Shown here: positions 18,231-26,202 of the stretch, piece by piece
Position numbering within the stretch: the stretch's first letter is position 1
Layout of the letters: each line of letters opens with the position of its first letter
Translations under genes and position numbers: made by a program
Assembly (NCBI RefSeq): GCF_004102025.1
Contig: NZ_CP025228.1
Location: 1,426,001 to 1,490,000 of the forward strand
Reading direction: 5' to 3'
DNA length: 64,000 nucleotides
DNA from: Actinomyces qiguomingii
GTDB lineage: Bacteria > Actinomycetota > Actinomycetes > Actinomycetales > Actinomycetaceae
Notes under the pieces: model-generated
Told to the model about the DNA's origin: nothing
Seen by the model: the letters and a program-made list of their open reading frames with translations, nothing else
The model's database searches: none

Positions 18231-19114
18231 GCGTTTGCCTCCTTGAGAATCTTGTTGAGATTGATCACGGACTGCGCGAAGCCGACGGCGGGTTCGGGCA
18301 GGTCCTGCGGATGCCAGCGGTATTCGTACTCGAGCGATAGGGCGCCGTCGTAGCCGGTGGCGATCAGCGCGCGGAGAATCTCGGGCCAGGGGAGTACTCC
18401 TGTACCGACCACGCGCGAGCGCACGGCCCTTTCATCCGCCTCGACGCGGGCGGTTCCCGCGGCGCGGAAGGGGGCATCGGGGTCCTTGAAAACAAGGTCC
18501 TTGACATGGACGTGGCCGATGAGATCGCCCTGCACGGCGAAGGCGTCCTGCCAGGCCTCGTCATGGGTGAAGGTGAGATTCGCCTGGTCGTACAGGACGC
18601 GGACGCCGGCGTCGTCGACCTCACGCACTAGCTTGGCGGTGTCGGCGGCGGTCTGGGTCATGGTGCCGAAGTGGTTCTCCACGCAGAGCACGGCGCCAGC
18701 GGCGCGCGCCTCGGGCCCCAGGAACGCCAGCGCCTCGCGCAGCCTGGCCCACTGCGCCTCGTGCTCGGTGTCCCCAGGATGCCAGGAGCCCGCGTAAACA
18801 CGGATCGCCGTGGCTGCAAGCGTGTGTGCGGCGTCGATGCAGTAGCGGAACTCGTCGATTCCGGCGTGCCATTCGGCGTCGTCGAGGCTATTGATCGAAG
18901 TCGTGTAGGGGGTGAGCCCGATAATTGGTACGCCCTCGCCGTCGGCGATGCGGGCGGCTTCGGCGGTGGCGCCCGGAGCCGCCGTGGGTATGCCGCTGGG
19001 GTAGTCGTCCTGATAGATCACTTCGGCGGCCTCCAGGCCGGCGTCACGGAAGAGGCGCAGCGCCCCCGCCAGGTCGTGGTCCGGAGTGCCCATGGTATGA
19101 CCGGCGATAATCAC
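18227..19114 (-). CDS. sugar phosphate isomerase/epimerase (AP endonuclease 2-like TIM barrel)
   Basis: The 295-residue TIM barrel belongs to the xylose isomerase-like/IolE-IolI group. Metal-ligand regions visible include CVENHFG, VLYDQAN, GHVHVKD and LSLEYEY. It probably isomerises, epimerises or dehydrates a keto-sugar or inosose made by one of the neighbouring Gfo/Idh/MocA enzymes. It overlaps oxidoreductase 1 and lies 3 bases downstream of the VOC gene. Confidence 0.85.
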   Translation of the reverse strand: MIIAGHTMGTPDHDLAGALRLFRDAGLEAAEVIYQDDYPSGIPTAAPGATAEAARIADGEGVPIIGLTPYTTSINSLDDAEWHAGIDEFRYCIDAAHTLAATAIRVYAGSWHPGDTEHEAQWARLREALAFLGPEARAAGAVLCVENHFGTMTQTAADTAKLVREVDDAGVRVLYDQANLTFTHDEAWQDAFAVQGDLIGHVHVKDLVFKDPDAPFRAAGTARVEADERAVRSRVVGTGVLPWPEILRALIATGYDGALSLEYEYRWHPQDLPEPAVGFAQSVINLNKILKEANA

Positions 19115-19117
19115 GGT

Positions 19118-19654
19118 TCATTGCTCCTTCGGAGAGATCCAGTCTGCGGGGCCGACGAAGCGCGGGGGATCGGCTACGCGGGAGCGGTCCACTAGCTCCA
19201 TCAGGAGCCCCCACGGAGTGACCAGGTAAATCCAGCGGTTTCCGGCGACCAGGGGGCTGTCCGCGGCGACCTCCTTGCGCTCGCCCAGGATGCGCACGCC
19301 CTCAATTGTCTTCAGATGAGCCACTGCCGCGTCGACGTCGTCGACGACGAAGCACAGGTGGTGGCCGCCCCGGTCGCAGTGGCGCGGATGCTCCATGCGC
19401 TGGCCATCGGCCTGCCACTCGAAGAGCTCGACATTGAGATTCGGGGGCAGACGGAGCATGGCGAGAGTAAGCGACGCATCGTCGGGGACGTCGAAGTTCA
19501 CAGACATGTAGTCCCCCTCCGGCCCGCGGCGCGAGCGGTATAGCTCCTCGGCGCCGAGCACCTCAACGAAGAAGTCGACGGCTTCGTCGAGGTTCGGCAC
19601 CGTGAAAGCGACATGATCAACGTACTGCAGGCCTGGTAGTAGCCGATCGGTCAT
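19118..19654 (-). CDS. VOC-family metalloprotein (glyoxalase/dioxygenase-like)
   Basis: The 178-residue vicinal-oxygen-chelate protein has the three expected metal ligands: H in YVDHVAF, H in GGHHLCF and E in LMELV. The family covers lyases, epimerases and ring-cleaving dioxygenases. The conserved GDYMSVNF and WGLLMELV stretches do not fix the reaction. Its start overlaps the LacI stop (ATGA), so it belongs to the same operon. Confidence 0.82.
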   Translation of the reverse strand: MTDRLLPGLQYVDHVAFTVPNLDEAVDFFVEVLGAEELYRSRRGPEGDYMSVNFDVPDDASLTLAMLRLPPNLNVELFEWQADGQRMEHPRHCDRGGHHLCFVVDDVDAAVAHLKTIEGVRILGERKEVAADSPLVAGNRWIYLVTPWGLLMELVDRSRVADPPRFVGPADWISPKEQ

Positions 19655-20652
19655 GAAATCCTCCTCGTCGATGAGCGAATGAGCAGATCGGGTTCGAGCA
19701 CAATGTGTTCAACCGGCGCGCCTTCGGCCACCCGCTGGGCGACTCCCAGGGCGGCGGCACCCATTTCGGTGATCGGCTGACGCACCGATGTGAGCGGTGG
19801 GTTGAACGAGGCACCCAGGGGCAACCCGTCGAAACCGGTGATGGAGATATCCTCGGGAACGCGGATTCCGCGCGTTCCGAGCGCACTGATGAGGCGGAAT
19901 GCGACAAGGTCGTTGCCTGCAATGATGGCGGTGGGACGCTCCTGCATCGCCAGAATCTGGTCGGCGACGGAATCACCGAGGTCGGCGTCGAGGGCGGTTG
20001 CGGACAGCTCGGTGGGGACGAGGCCGCGCTGCTCGGACAGGGCGAGATAGGCTTCACGCCGATCGGCCGCTGTGCGCGTACCTGCCAGTCCCGACACGTA
20101 TGCGATCGCCGTATGGCCGAGTTCGCACAGATGCTCCAACGCCAGGGCAATTCCCCGCGCGTTGTCGAGGCTGACAGTGGACACTCCATCCCCGCCCTCG
20201 CCCCGGTCGATGACGACACCGCGGCGTCCGAACCCGGCGATACGAGCGCCGTCGGGGTACTCGTAGGAGTAGGGAGCGATGATCGCGAAAGGGGCGTACA
20301 TCGACTTCATCGCCTCGAGGTAACGCGTCTCCGCATCGGGGTCGTTACCGGTGACGCACAGCACCAGCTGATACCCGCGTTCGTCGGCGGCGGCCGTCAT
20401 GGCCTTGGCCAGCTCCGCGAAGTACGGGTTGGTGATGTCGGGGACGAGAAGGGGCACCAGGGTGCTGGTCTTCGTCCGGAGGGCCTGGGCGAGGGGACTC
20501 ATCTTGTACCCCAGCTCCTCGGCCACGCGGAGCACATGCTCGCGGGTGGATTGCTTGACGGCCTCGGGCCGTGAGAATGTGCGTGACACGGTCGATCGGT
20601 GAACTCCGGCTGCTGCTGCAACATCGTCAATGCTCGGGGTGGTGCTTGTCAT
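19651..20652 (-). CDS. LacI-family transcriptional regulator
   Basis: The 333-residue repressor has an N-terminal helix-turn-helix (SIDDVAAAAGVHRSTVSRT), a hinge helix (LAQALRTKT) and a periplasmic-binding-protein-like effector domain. It lies inside the catabolic operon, overlapping the upstream oxidoreductase by 26 bases and the VOC gene by 4. The operator candidates at 14953-14973 and 21753-21773 flank the locus and are the natural targets, so it likely represses both arms until the substrate is present. Confidence 0.9.
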   Translation of the reverse strand: MTSTTPSIDDVAAAAGVHRSTVSRTFSRPEAVKQSTREHVLRVAEELGYKMSPLAQALRTKTSTLVPLLVPDITNPYFAELAKAMTAAADERGYQLVLCVTGNDPDAETRYLEAMKSMYAPFAIIAPYSYEYPDGARIAGFGRRGVVIDRGEGGDGVSTVSLDNARGIALALEHLCELGHTAIAYVSGLAGTRTAADRREAYLALSEQRGLVPTELSATALDADLGDSVADQILAMQERPTAIIAGNDLVAFRLISALGTRGIRVPEDISITGFDGLPLGASFNPPLTSVRQPITEMGAAALGVAQRVAEGAPVEHIVLEPDLLIRSSTRRIS

Positions 20653-21625
20653 GGCTGTCTCCTCGTCGGCTGTAGTCGTAAGCCAGCCAGATCAGAGACA
20701 TGGTCTTCTCGAGATCATCAATCGTCGGGAGGCCCTCGAATCCACGATCCAACCGCTCGGCGACATTATCGACGAACACGGGGTATAGCGGATCAGAGTC
20801 GACGTCGAACTCCGAGGTCTCGGTGGACCCGTCCACCGAGGTGAACCAGGCGCGCCCATCGGACCAGACGCTCGCCGTCCCGTGCGGTCCGATGCGCATG
20901 TAGGAGCAGTGCCGTTTGAGAGGAGAGGACGGGAAGGCGTATCCCGTCTCGATCGTCGCGATGCGGCCATCGCCGGTGCGGATCGTCAGCGTGGAGTAGT
21001 CCTCCACCTCGGTGCCATGCAGGGCCGATGACATCGCGGCAACGACCGAGGCGTCCTCCGCCTGCGCGGATTGGAGGAAGAGATCGACGAAGTGGGGAGC
21101 AAGGTTGACCGTACAGCCGCCTCCGGACCGGGCGGCGTCAAGCATCCAGGGGCTGGTCTCCTGGTAACGCGAGGGAGGACCGGCGATGAACTGCACCGAC
21201 TCGTACACGCAGCGGCCGGCCTTTGACAGCCACAGGTCGACGGGACCACCCCGCTGGACCAGGGGAACTGCGATCGGGACGCCAGCGGCTTGTGCGGCGT
21301 GCTTGATGTCGCGCAGTTCTGCCTGCGAGATGCCCGCAGGCTTTTCGACGACGATTGCGACTCCGCGTTCGATGAGAGCCAGGCAGGCCCGCCTCATCTG
21401 GGAGTGAGGAACGAAGACGTAGGCAAGATCGATGTCTTTGGACTCATCGATCATCCGGCGCCAGTCGGTGTAGGCGGGTGTTTCCCACAGGTCCGCCAGG
21501 CGTTGGATCCGCCGGGCGTCCGGATCCGAGAGGCCGATGACGTTGTGCCGGGCAGCGATTCTTTCGGCATACAGCGGCACGTGCCAATGGGAGGCTCCCA
21601 GAACAAGGGTTCGGGCCTTGTCCAT
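20627..21625 (-). CDS. Gfo/Idh/MocA-family oxidoreductase 2
   Basis: The 332-residue dehydrogenase is the first gene of the minus-strand operon. It has the Rossmann start TLVLGASHWH, the EKP motif in VVEKPAGIS and the NLAPHFVDLFLQ helix of the substrate domain. The N-terminal glycine pattern is unusual (GASHWH rather than GxGxxG), which also occurs in family members with altered cofactor binding. It differs clearly from oxidoreductase 1, so the pathway may use two separate redox steps. Confidence 0.85.
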   Translation of the reverse strand: MDKARTLVLGASHWHVPLYAERIAARHNVIGLSDPDARRIQRLADLWETPAYTDWRRMIDESKDIDLAYVFVPHSQMRRACLALIERGVAIVVEKPAGISQAELRDIKHAAQAAGVPIAVPLVQRGGPVDLWLSKAGRCVYESVQFIAGPPSRYQETSPWMLDAARSGGGCTVNLAPHFVDLFLQSAQAEDASVVAAMSSALHGTEVEDYSTLTIRTGDGRIATIETGYAFPSSPLKRHCSYMRIGPHGTASVWSDGRAWFTSVDGSTETSEFDVDSDPLYPVFVDNVAERLDRGFEGLPTIDDLEKTMSLIWLAYDYSRRGDSHDKHHPEH

Positions 21626-21752
21626 ATGTCGTCATCACCATGCCTTCGGTTGGGGTGTTGGACTCAGCGCATTGACCGGTGAGGACTATCCGGTGGCCGG
21701 GCGGGAAAGGTCGTACAGCTCGACCGACACCGCGATCGCTCCTCTTCGAGAT

Positions 21753-21773
21753 CGATTGCTGAGATCGGTTGCA
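21753..21773 (-). promoter_or_regulatory. second copy of the LacI-type operator candidate
   Basis: Twenty-one bases identical to 14953-14973 (including gctgagatcggttgca) lie 128 bases upstream of the first gene of the minus-strand operon. Outside the match the two regions differ, so the identity is not explained by a larger duplication. Confidence 0.6.
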
Positions 21774-21800
21774 TCAGGATAGTCATGCTCCGCCAACAGT

Positions 21801-21814
21801 GTCAACACGTTGAC
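21801..21814. promoter_or_regulatory. 14-bp inverted repeat near the catabolic promoter
   Basis: GTCAAC-AC-GTTGAC, perfect 6-base arms, lies 28 bases beyond the operator copy. It could be a second protein-binding site for this promoter. Confidence 0.3.
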
Positions 21815-21900
21815 GAGCAGCAGTCCCTGCGGATGTCGGTGCGCCTCACGCCGCGACGATGGTCGCCCGGGCCCCGGCGCCCTCACTCGTAAGCGCACCG

Positions 21901-21955
21901 CACCCACCAAACACGAAGAGCCGGATAGGCTCTTCCGGTTTGAAGGTGTAGTGCG
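21901..21955. mobile_element. two abutted ISL3-like termini
   Basis: A right-type end (…AAACACGAAGAGCC, finishing at 21922) and a degenerate left-type end (GGCTCTTCCGGTTTG, from 21928) face away from each other across GGATA. They match the termini of the element at 61113-62604. No transposase lies on either side, so these are relics or a junction-like structure. They could also fold as a hairpin. Confidence 0.5.
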
Positions 21956-22135
21956 TGGGTGTGGGTCGGTCTGCAACCAGACGCCTGCTCGCCCCACCAG
22001 GGCGGCGGGCCGGCACATGAAACGACAAAGTGTCCAGAATCGGTATGAGCGCGCTGTCTGCGCGGGTAGGCGCCCTCAGATTCGTTGGACCCATGCGGAC
22101 CTGGTAGGCGACGCCGGGCGGGGAGCATCGTTTGT
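21956..22135. other. stretch with no recognised gene
   Basis: No convincing coding sequence or RNA was found between the abutted ISL3-like ends and the block at 22136-22200, which is duplicated at 37261-37325. Short open frames on both strands have no family resemblance. Confidence 0.4.
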
Positions 22136-22176
22136 GTCGAATCTGGGCAATTTCCCCGGGCCCGCCGGCCCACCAA

Positions 22177-22273
22177 CCGAACTCGTTGGTCATATCGACC
22201 GAACTCGTTGGTTATATCTACCGAACTCGTTGGTTATATCGACCGAACTCGTTGGTTATATCTACCGAACTCG
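22177..22273 (-). repeat. 22-bp repeat array A (5 copies, TTGGT subtype)
   Basis: CCGAACTCG starts at 22177, 22199, 22221, 22243 and 22265, an exact 22-base period. The copies are joined by TTGGT(C/T)ATATC(G/T)A. The sense strand of the neighbouring acetyltransferase reads CGAGTTCGGT. Its last copy is 128 bases beyond that gene's stop. There are no spacers between copies. Confidence 0.9.
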
Positions 22274-22401
22274 GCGAACGCGGCCTCAACCGGAAGAGCC
22301 GTGAAACTCCCGGGAAACTTTGTTTGCCGCTACGCCACGTACAGTGTAGTTCCACATCAGCGCGTCGGTCCGCAGGGGATCAGCGGGAGACCAGGCCGCC
22401 G

Positions 22402-23049
22402 CTAGCCCGACGCCGTTTTCACCTTGCGCAGCACCCGGGCGGGCACGCCGCCCACCACAACGCCCGCGGGCACGTCCCGAGTGACCACCGCTGCGGCGGC
22501 CACTATCGCACCGGCCCCGACGCTTACCCCCGGGCAGACGACGGCGCCCGCCCCGATCCACACGTCGTCGCCGATGGAGATGGGGGCGGGCAGCAGCGTG
22601 CCGCGCTCGGCCACCGGCTCGGCGTGGTTGAGGGTCGCCAGCACCACGCGGTGGCCGATCAGCACTCGATCGCCGATGGTGATGCCGCCCTGGTCCTGGA
22701 AACAGCACCCGGCGTTGATGAAGACGTTTTGGCCGATACGAATATTGCGGCCGAAGTCGGTGTGGAATGGCGGCACCAGCCCGAGGGTTCGGTTCACGGG
22801 CGTGCCGGTCAGGCGCGCGAAAAGATCCTGAACCTCGTCGGGGGTGTGGTACGGCCCGTTGAGTTCGGCCGTCACCCGCAGAGCCTCCTGCGTCGCCCTC
22901 CCGGCGACCGCTGCGAGCGGCGAGCCACTGGGGATCGGCAGCCCCGCGGCCGTATGGGCCACAAGGTCCTGTGGGCCGAGGGCGGCGCCGTTGCCCGGCC
23001 GCATGCCCGACGACGGCGCCGCCCCCTGCGGATCAACAGTGGGTGTCAC
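22402..23049 (-). CDS. maltose/sugar O-acetyltransferase (left-handed beta-helix)
   Basis: The 215-residue protein belongs to the hexapeptide-repeat acetyltransferases of the Maa/LacA/NodL group. The N-terminal helical region carries NGPYHTPDEVQ, the active-site histidine is in LATLNHAEP, and hexapeptide coils run from ITIGDRVLIG to GAGAIVAAAAVVT, ending with the VVGGVPARVLRKV tail. It acetylates a sugar or galactoside using acetyl-CoA. A GTG at 23049, 4 bases after the dehydrogenase stop, is chosen; an ATG at 23004 would shorten it by 15 residues. Confidence 0.85.
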   Translation of the reverse strand: MTPTVDPQGAAPSSGMRPGNGAALGPQDLVAHTAAGLPIPSGSPLAAVAGRATQEALRVTAELNGPYHTPDEVQDLFARLTGTPVNRTLGLVPPFHTDFGRNIRIGQNVFINAGCCFQDQGGITIGDRVLIGHRVVLATLNHAEPVAERGTLLPAPISIGDDVWIGAGAVVCPGVSVGAGAIVAAAAVVTRDVPAGVVVGGVPARVLRKVKTASG

Positions 23050-23053
23050 CGGC

Positions 23054-24100
23054 TCAGACCTCAAGCAAGACCTTGATCTCGCGGCGCTCGTCCATGGCCT
23101 TGTAGCCCTCGGCGGCGTCGTCCAGTGGGATACGGGTGGTGAAGACCTTACCAGGGTGGATCTCACCGGCCTGGATACGCTTGATCAGGTCGGGTAGGAG
23201 ACGGCGCACAGGGGCCGGGCCGCCGTGCAAGTGCACCTGGGAGAAGAACAGGCCCAGGCCCTCGATCTGCTGGTCGTGGCTAACACCCACGAAGCCGACG
23301 TAGCCGCCGGGTCGGCAGGAGGCGATGGCCTGGTCCATGGAGACCTGGCTGCCCACCGCCTCGACCACACCGTGGGCGCCGTAGCCGCCGGTCAGCTCCT
23401 TGACCTTGGCGGCACCCTCCTCGCCGCGCTCGGGAATGACCACGTCGGCCCCGAATTCGCGGGCCAGGGCGGCCCGGTCCTCGTGGCGGGAGAAGACGAT
23501 GACCTTCTCGGCGCCGAGAGTCTTGGCGGCCAGCACCGCGGACAGGCCCACGGCGCCGTCGCCGACAACGGCGATGGTCTTGCCGGGCCCGGCCTCGGCG
23601 GCTTCGGCGCCGAACCACCCGGTGCCCAGCACGTCGGAGGCGGCCAGGTAGTCGGCCAGGCGGTCGGGGTCCTCGGGCTCGCCTCCGGGCACGGCCACCA
23701 GCGAGCCGTCGGCCAGTTCCACACGCATGTACTGCGCCTGGGAGCCGGTGTAGTGGCCGGCGTTGGCGCAGCGAGACGGGTAGCCGGCCTGGCAGATCTC
23801 ACAGGTGCCGTCCGACAGCATGAAGGAGCCGATCACGAAGTCGCCGACCTTGAGGGTCTTGACCTGCTCACCGGCCTCCACGATGGTGCCCACGTACTCG
23901 TGTCCCATGGGGCGGTTCTCTACAGGTTCCAGGCCGCGGTAGGGCCACAGGTCGGAGCCGCAGATGCAGGCGGCTGCCAGTTTGATGACGACGTCGGTGG
24001 GCTTGACCACGCGGGGCACTTCCACGTCCTCGACGACGACGTCGTCGGGGCCGCGCATAATCACGGCACGCATGGTCTCGGGCAGGGCGGTGGCAGTCAC
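23054..24100 (-). CDS. zinc-dependent alcohol dehydrogenase family protein
   Basis: The 348-residue medium-chain dehydrogenase has catalytic zinc ligands in CICGSDLWPYRG and GHEYVG, a structural-zinc loop CEICQAGYPSRC with one fewer cysteine than classical enzymes, and a Rossmann motif VVGDGAVG. The GTG at 24100 has an AAGGAG site 5 bases upstream and precedes the conserved MRAVIMRGP. The substrate is unknown. It is co-transcribed with the acetyltransferase (4-base gap). Confidence 0.87.
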   Translation of the reverse strand: MTATALPETMRAVIMRGPDDVVVEDVEVPRVVKPTDVVIKLAAACICGSDLWPYRGLEPVENRPMGHEYVGTIVEAGEQVKTLKVGDFVIGSFMLSDGTCEICQAGYPSRCANAGHYTGSQAQYMRVELADGSLVAVPGGEPEDPDRLADYLAASDVLGTGWFGAEAAEAGPGKTIAVVGDGAVGLSAVLAAKTLGAEKVIVFSRHEDRAALAREFGADVVIPERGEEGAAKVKELTGGYGAHGVVEAVGSQVSMDQAIASCRPGGYVGFVGVSHDQQIEGLGLFFSQVHLHGGPAPVRRLLPDLIKRIQAGEIHPGKVFTTRIPLDDAAEGYKAMDERREIKVLLEV

Positions 24101-24253
24101 GAGAACTCCTTGATTCGGGATGGGCCGGGCGGCATTTGGCACCAAATGCTCCTCACTGCATAGGTTAAGGCCGATTGCCGCCGCTACGCCAGGTATTAAC
24201 AGTGCCTGGAGACGCGCCAGCCGGTGCCGTGCGACCCACGAAACGAGGGTGTG

Positions 24254-25087
24254 CTACCTCTTACCACGCGGCACCGGCAGCACCAGCGGAGTGTCAGTGA
24301 GCGGGTCCCGGATTACGTGAACTTCCAGGCCGAACACCTCAGCAACCAACTGCGGGGTGATCACCTCCCGCGGGGCGCCGTTGGCCAGGATGCGGCCCGC
24401 ACGCATGGCGATGATTCGATCGGCATAGCGGCACGCCTGATTCAGATCGTGCAGCACGGCAACGATCGTGGTGCCCAGCTCGTTATTCAGCTCCCGGCAC
24501 AGCTCCAACACATCCACCTGGTGGGCCAGGTCCAGGTACGTGGTCGGCTCATCCAGTAGCAGCACATCGGTGCGTTGGGCCAGCGCCAAGGCGATCCACA
24601 CGCGCTGCCGCTGCCCGCCCGACAGGGAGGCGACCCGCCTGCGGGCCAGGTCGGTGACATGAGTGCGCGCCATTGCGGCTGTCACCGCCTCGTCGTCCTG
24701 CCTGGACCACTGGTGCAGCAGAGACTGGTGGGGGTAGCGGCCCCGCGCCACCAGTTCGTGCACCGTGATCCCTGCAGGCGCGATAGAGGACTGCGCCAAC
24801 AGCCCCACCCTGCGGGCGAAGGACTTCGGGCGGATGCGCGCGGCATCCTCCCCGTCGAGTAGCACCTGCCCGGAGTCCGGGACGAGCACCCGGCTCAGGG
24901 CGCGCAGCAGCGTGGACTTCCCGCAGGCGTTTGGGCCCACGATCAAGGTCACCTCGCCCGGAGGCACGCGCACACTCAGGTCGGACACCACCGGGTGCTC
25001 GGGATGGTAAGACAGGCACACGCCCCGAGCCTGCAGCTCGCTGCGCCGACTCGGGGCGGCCTGATCCCCGGCGGTCTTGGCGGACAT
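24254..25087 (-). CDS. iron-siderophore ABC transporter ATP-binding protein
   Basis: The 277-residue ATPase is of the FecE/FepC type: Walker A GPNACGKST, signature LSGGQRQR, Walker B LLLDEPTTYLD and the H-loop in AVLHDLNQ. It energises the FecCD-type permeases encoded on the opposite strand at 26.2-28.4 kb. It lies 44 bases downstream of the binding-protein gene. The start at 25087 is set by the beginning of conserved sequence; the ribosome site is weak. Confidence 0.92.
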   Translation of the reverse strand: MSAKTAGDQAAPSRRSELQARGVCLSYHPEHPVVSDLSVRVPPGEVTLIVGPNACGKSTLLRALSRVLVPDSGQVLLDGEDAARIRPKSFARRVGLLAQSSIAPAGITVHELVARGRYPHQSLLHQWSRQDDEAVTAAMARTHVTDLARRRVASLSGGQRQRVWIALALAQRTDVLLLDEPTTYLDLAHQVDVLELCRELNNELGTTIVAVLHDLNQACRYADRIIAMRAGRILANGAPREVITPQLVAEVFGLEVHVIRDPLTDTPLVLPVPRGKR

Positions 25088-25131
25088 GGTGTGTGGCTCG
25101 CCGTTTGTTACCCGGGCCCCGTGACCGGCGC

Positions 25132-26178
25132 TCACTTCACCGTGGTGCTGACTGCGTCCAGGACGAACAGGGCCGCTGTCGGGCCAGCATTGAGGTAGAA
25201 GGGGTCGTCCTCCACCTGCACGACCTGGTCGGCCCGCACGGCCGAGAGCGTCGGCCATAGCGACATGCCCGTCAACTCGGAGGCGTCCCCGCCCTGCACG
25301 CCGAACAGGATCCAATCGGCGTCGGCTTGGTCGAGCTGCTCCTCGGAGATGTCGATGGAGGTGTCGTCGGTGAAGGTCTGGGTGTCCGGTCGGGCCACCC
25401 CCATGTCGGCCAGTACCGAGCCGGCGAAGGATACGGCCCCGAAGATGCGGGTGCGGTCGCCGTTCTTACGCAGCAGGGACACGGTGGTGCTCGCGGGCAC
25501 GCCGCTCCCGGCGGAGGCGGCGTCGGCGTGGAAGGCGTCCAGCCAGGCCTGGGCCGTCTCCGGCTTGCCCAGGGCGTCGGCCAGCAGCAGGAAGTCCTGC
25601 TTCCAGTATTGCCCGGTGCCCTGCGTGGCCACCGTCGGGGCGATCTCGGTCAGTGAGCTGTACAGGGATTCGGCGTCTTTGCCGGCGACGTTCATCAAGA
25701 TCAGGTCGGGGGACAGATTCGCGATCTTCTCCACACTCGGCTCGGTGCGCGAGCCCACGTCGGTGATCGCGGCCAGGGCGTCGGCGTGCTCGGGGAAGGC
25801 TGCAGGAAGATAGTCCGGTACGGTGCCGGCGCCGTCGCCGGAGGTGGCACCCACCGGCACGACTCCCAGCGTCAGGGACGCATCCAACTGTCCGGTAGAG
25901 ATGATCACCACCCGCTTCGGGGTGGCACCAATGGCGGTCTCGCCCAGGAAGTGGGTGACGGTGCGGGGGAAGACGTCGTCGCCGGATCCGGAGCCCATGC
26001 CCTCGGGGATGGTGGCGGGGACGGCGGTGTTGGCCGTATTCGCGGCTCCGGAGACGCTGGAGGCGGTAGAGGCCTCGGTGTTGGAGGACGTCGAGCCGGA
26101 GCAGGCGGCTAGGAGGGGGACGGTGACGGCGGCGCCGAGTGCGCCCAGGGCGGTGCGGCGAGAAAGTAGAGAAATCAT
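25132..26178 (-). CDS. iron-siderophore substrate-binding lipoprotein
   Basis: The 348-residue FecB/FhuD-type binding protein has a lipoprotein signal peptide (RRTALGALG, then LLAAC with the lipid-modified cysteine near residue 26), a low-complexity Ser/Thr/Ala linker and a helical-backbone binding fold beginning at RVVIISTGQLDASLTLG. It captures ferric siderophore outside the membrane for the FecCD permeases. Its ATG overlaps the DtxR-like box, so iron repression and a leaderless transcript are likely. Confidence 0.92.
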   Translation of the reverse strand: MISLLSRRTALGALGAAVTVPLLAACSGSTSSNTEASTASSVSGAANTANTAVPATIPEGMGSGSGDDVFPRTVTHFLGETAIGATPKRVVIISTGQLDASLTLGVVPVGATSGDGAGTVPDYLPAAFPEHADALAAITDVGSRTEPSVEKIANLSPDLILMNVAGKDAESLYSSLTEIAPTVATQGTGQYWKQDFLLLADALGKPETAQAWLDAFHADAASAGSGVPASTTVSLLRKNGDRTRIFGAVSFAGSVLADMGVARPDTQTFTDDTSIDISEEQLDQADADWILFGVQGGDASELTGMSLWPTLSAVRADQVVQVEDDPFYLNAGPTAALFVLDAVSTTVK

Positions 26179-26196
26179 GTGGTGAGGCTATCCTAA
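26178..26196. promoter_or_regulatory. DtxR/IdeR iron box between divergent siderophore genes
   Basis: On the minus strand the 19 bases read TTAGGATAGCCTCACCACA and match the DtxR consensus TTAGGTTAGCCTAACCTAA at 15 of 19 positions. The site overlaps the binding-protein start codon and ends 6 bases before the permease GTG. One regulator dimer pair could control both operons. Confidence 0.75.
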
Positions 26197-26202
26197 AGAA
26201 CT

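Noticed and set aside
21686..22018. Minus-strand 110-codon open frame
   Set aside because: It crosses the operator copy and the abutted insertion ends and has no ribosome site or family resemblance.
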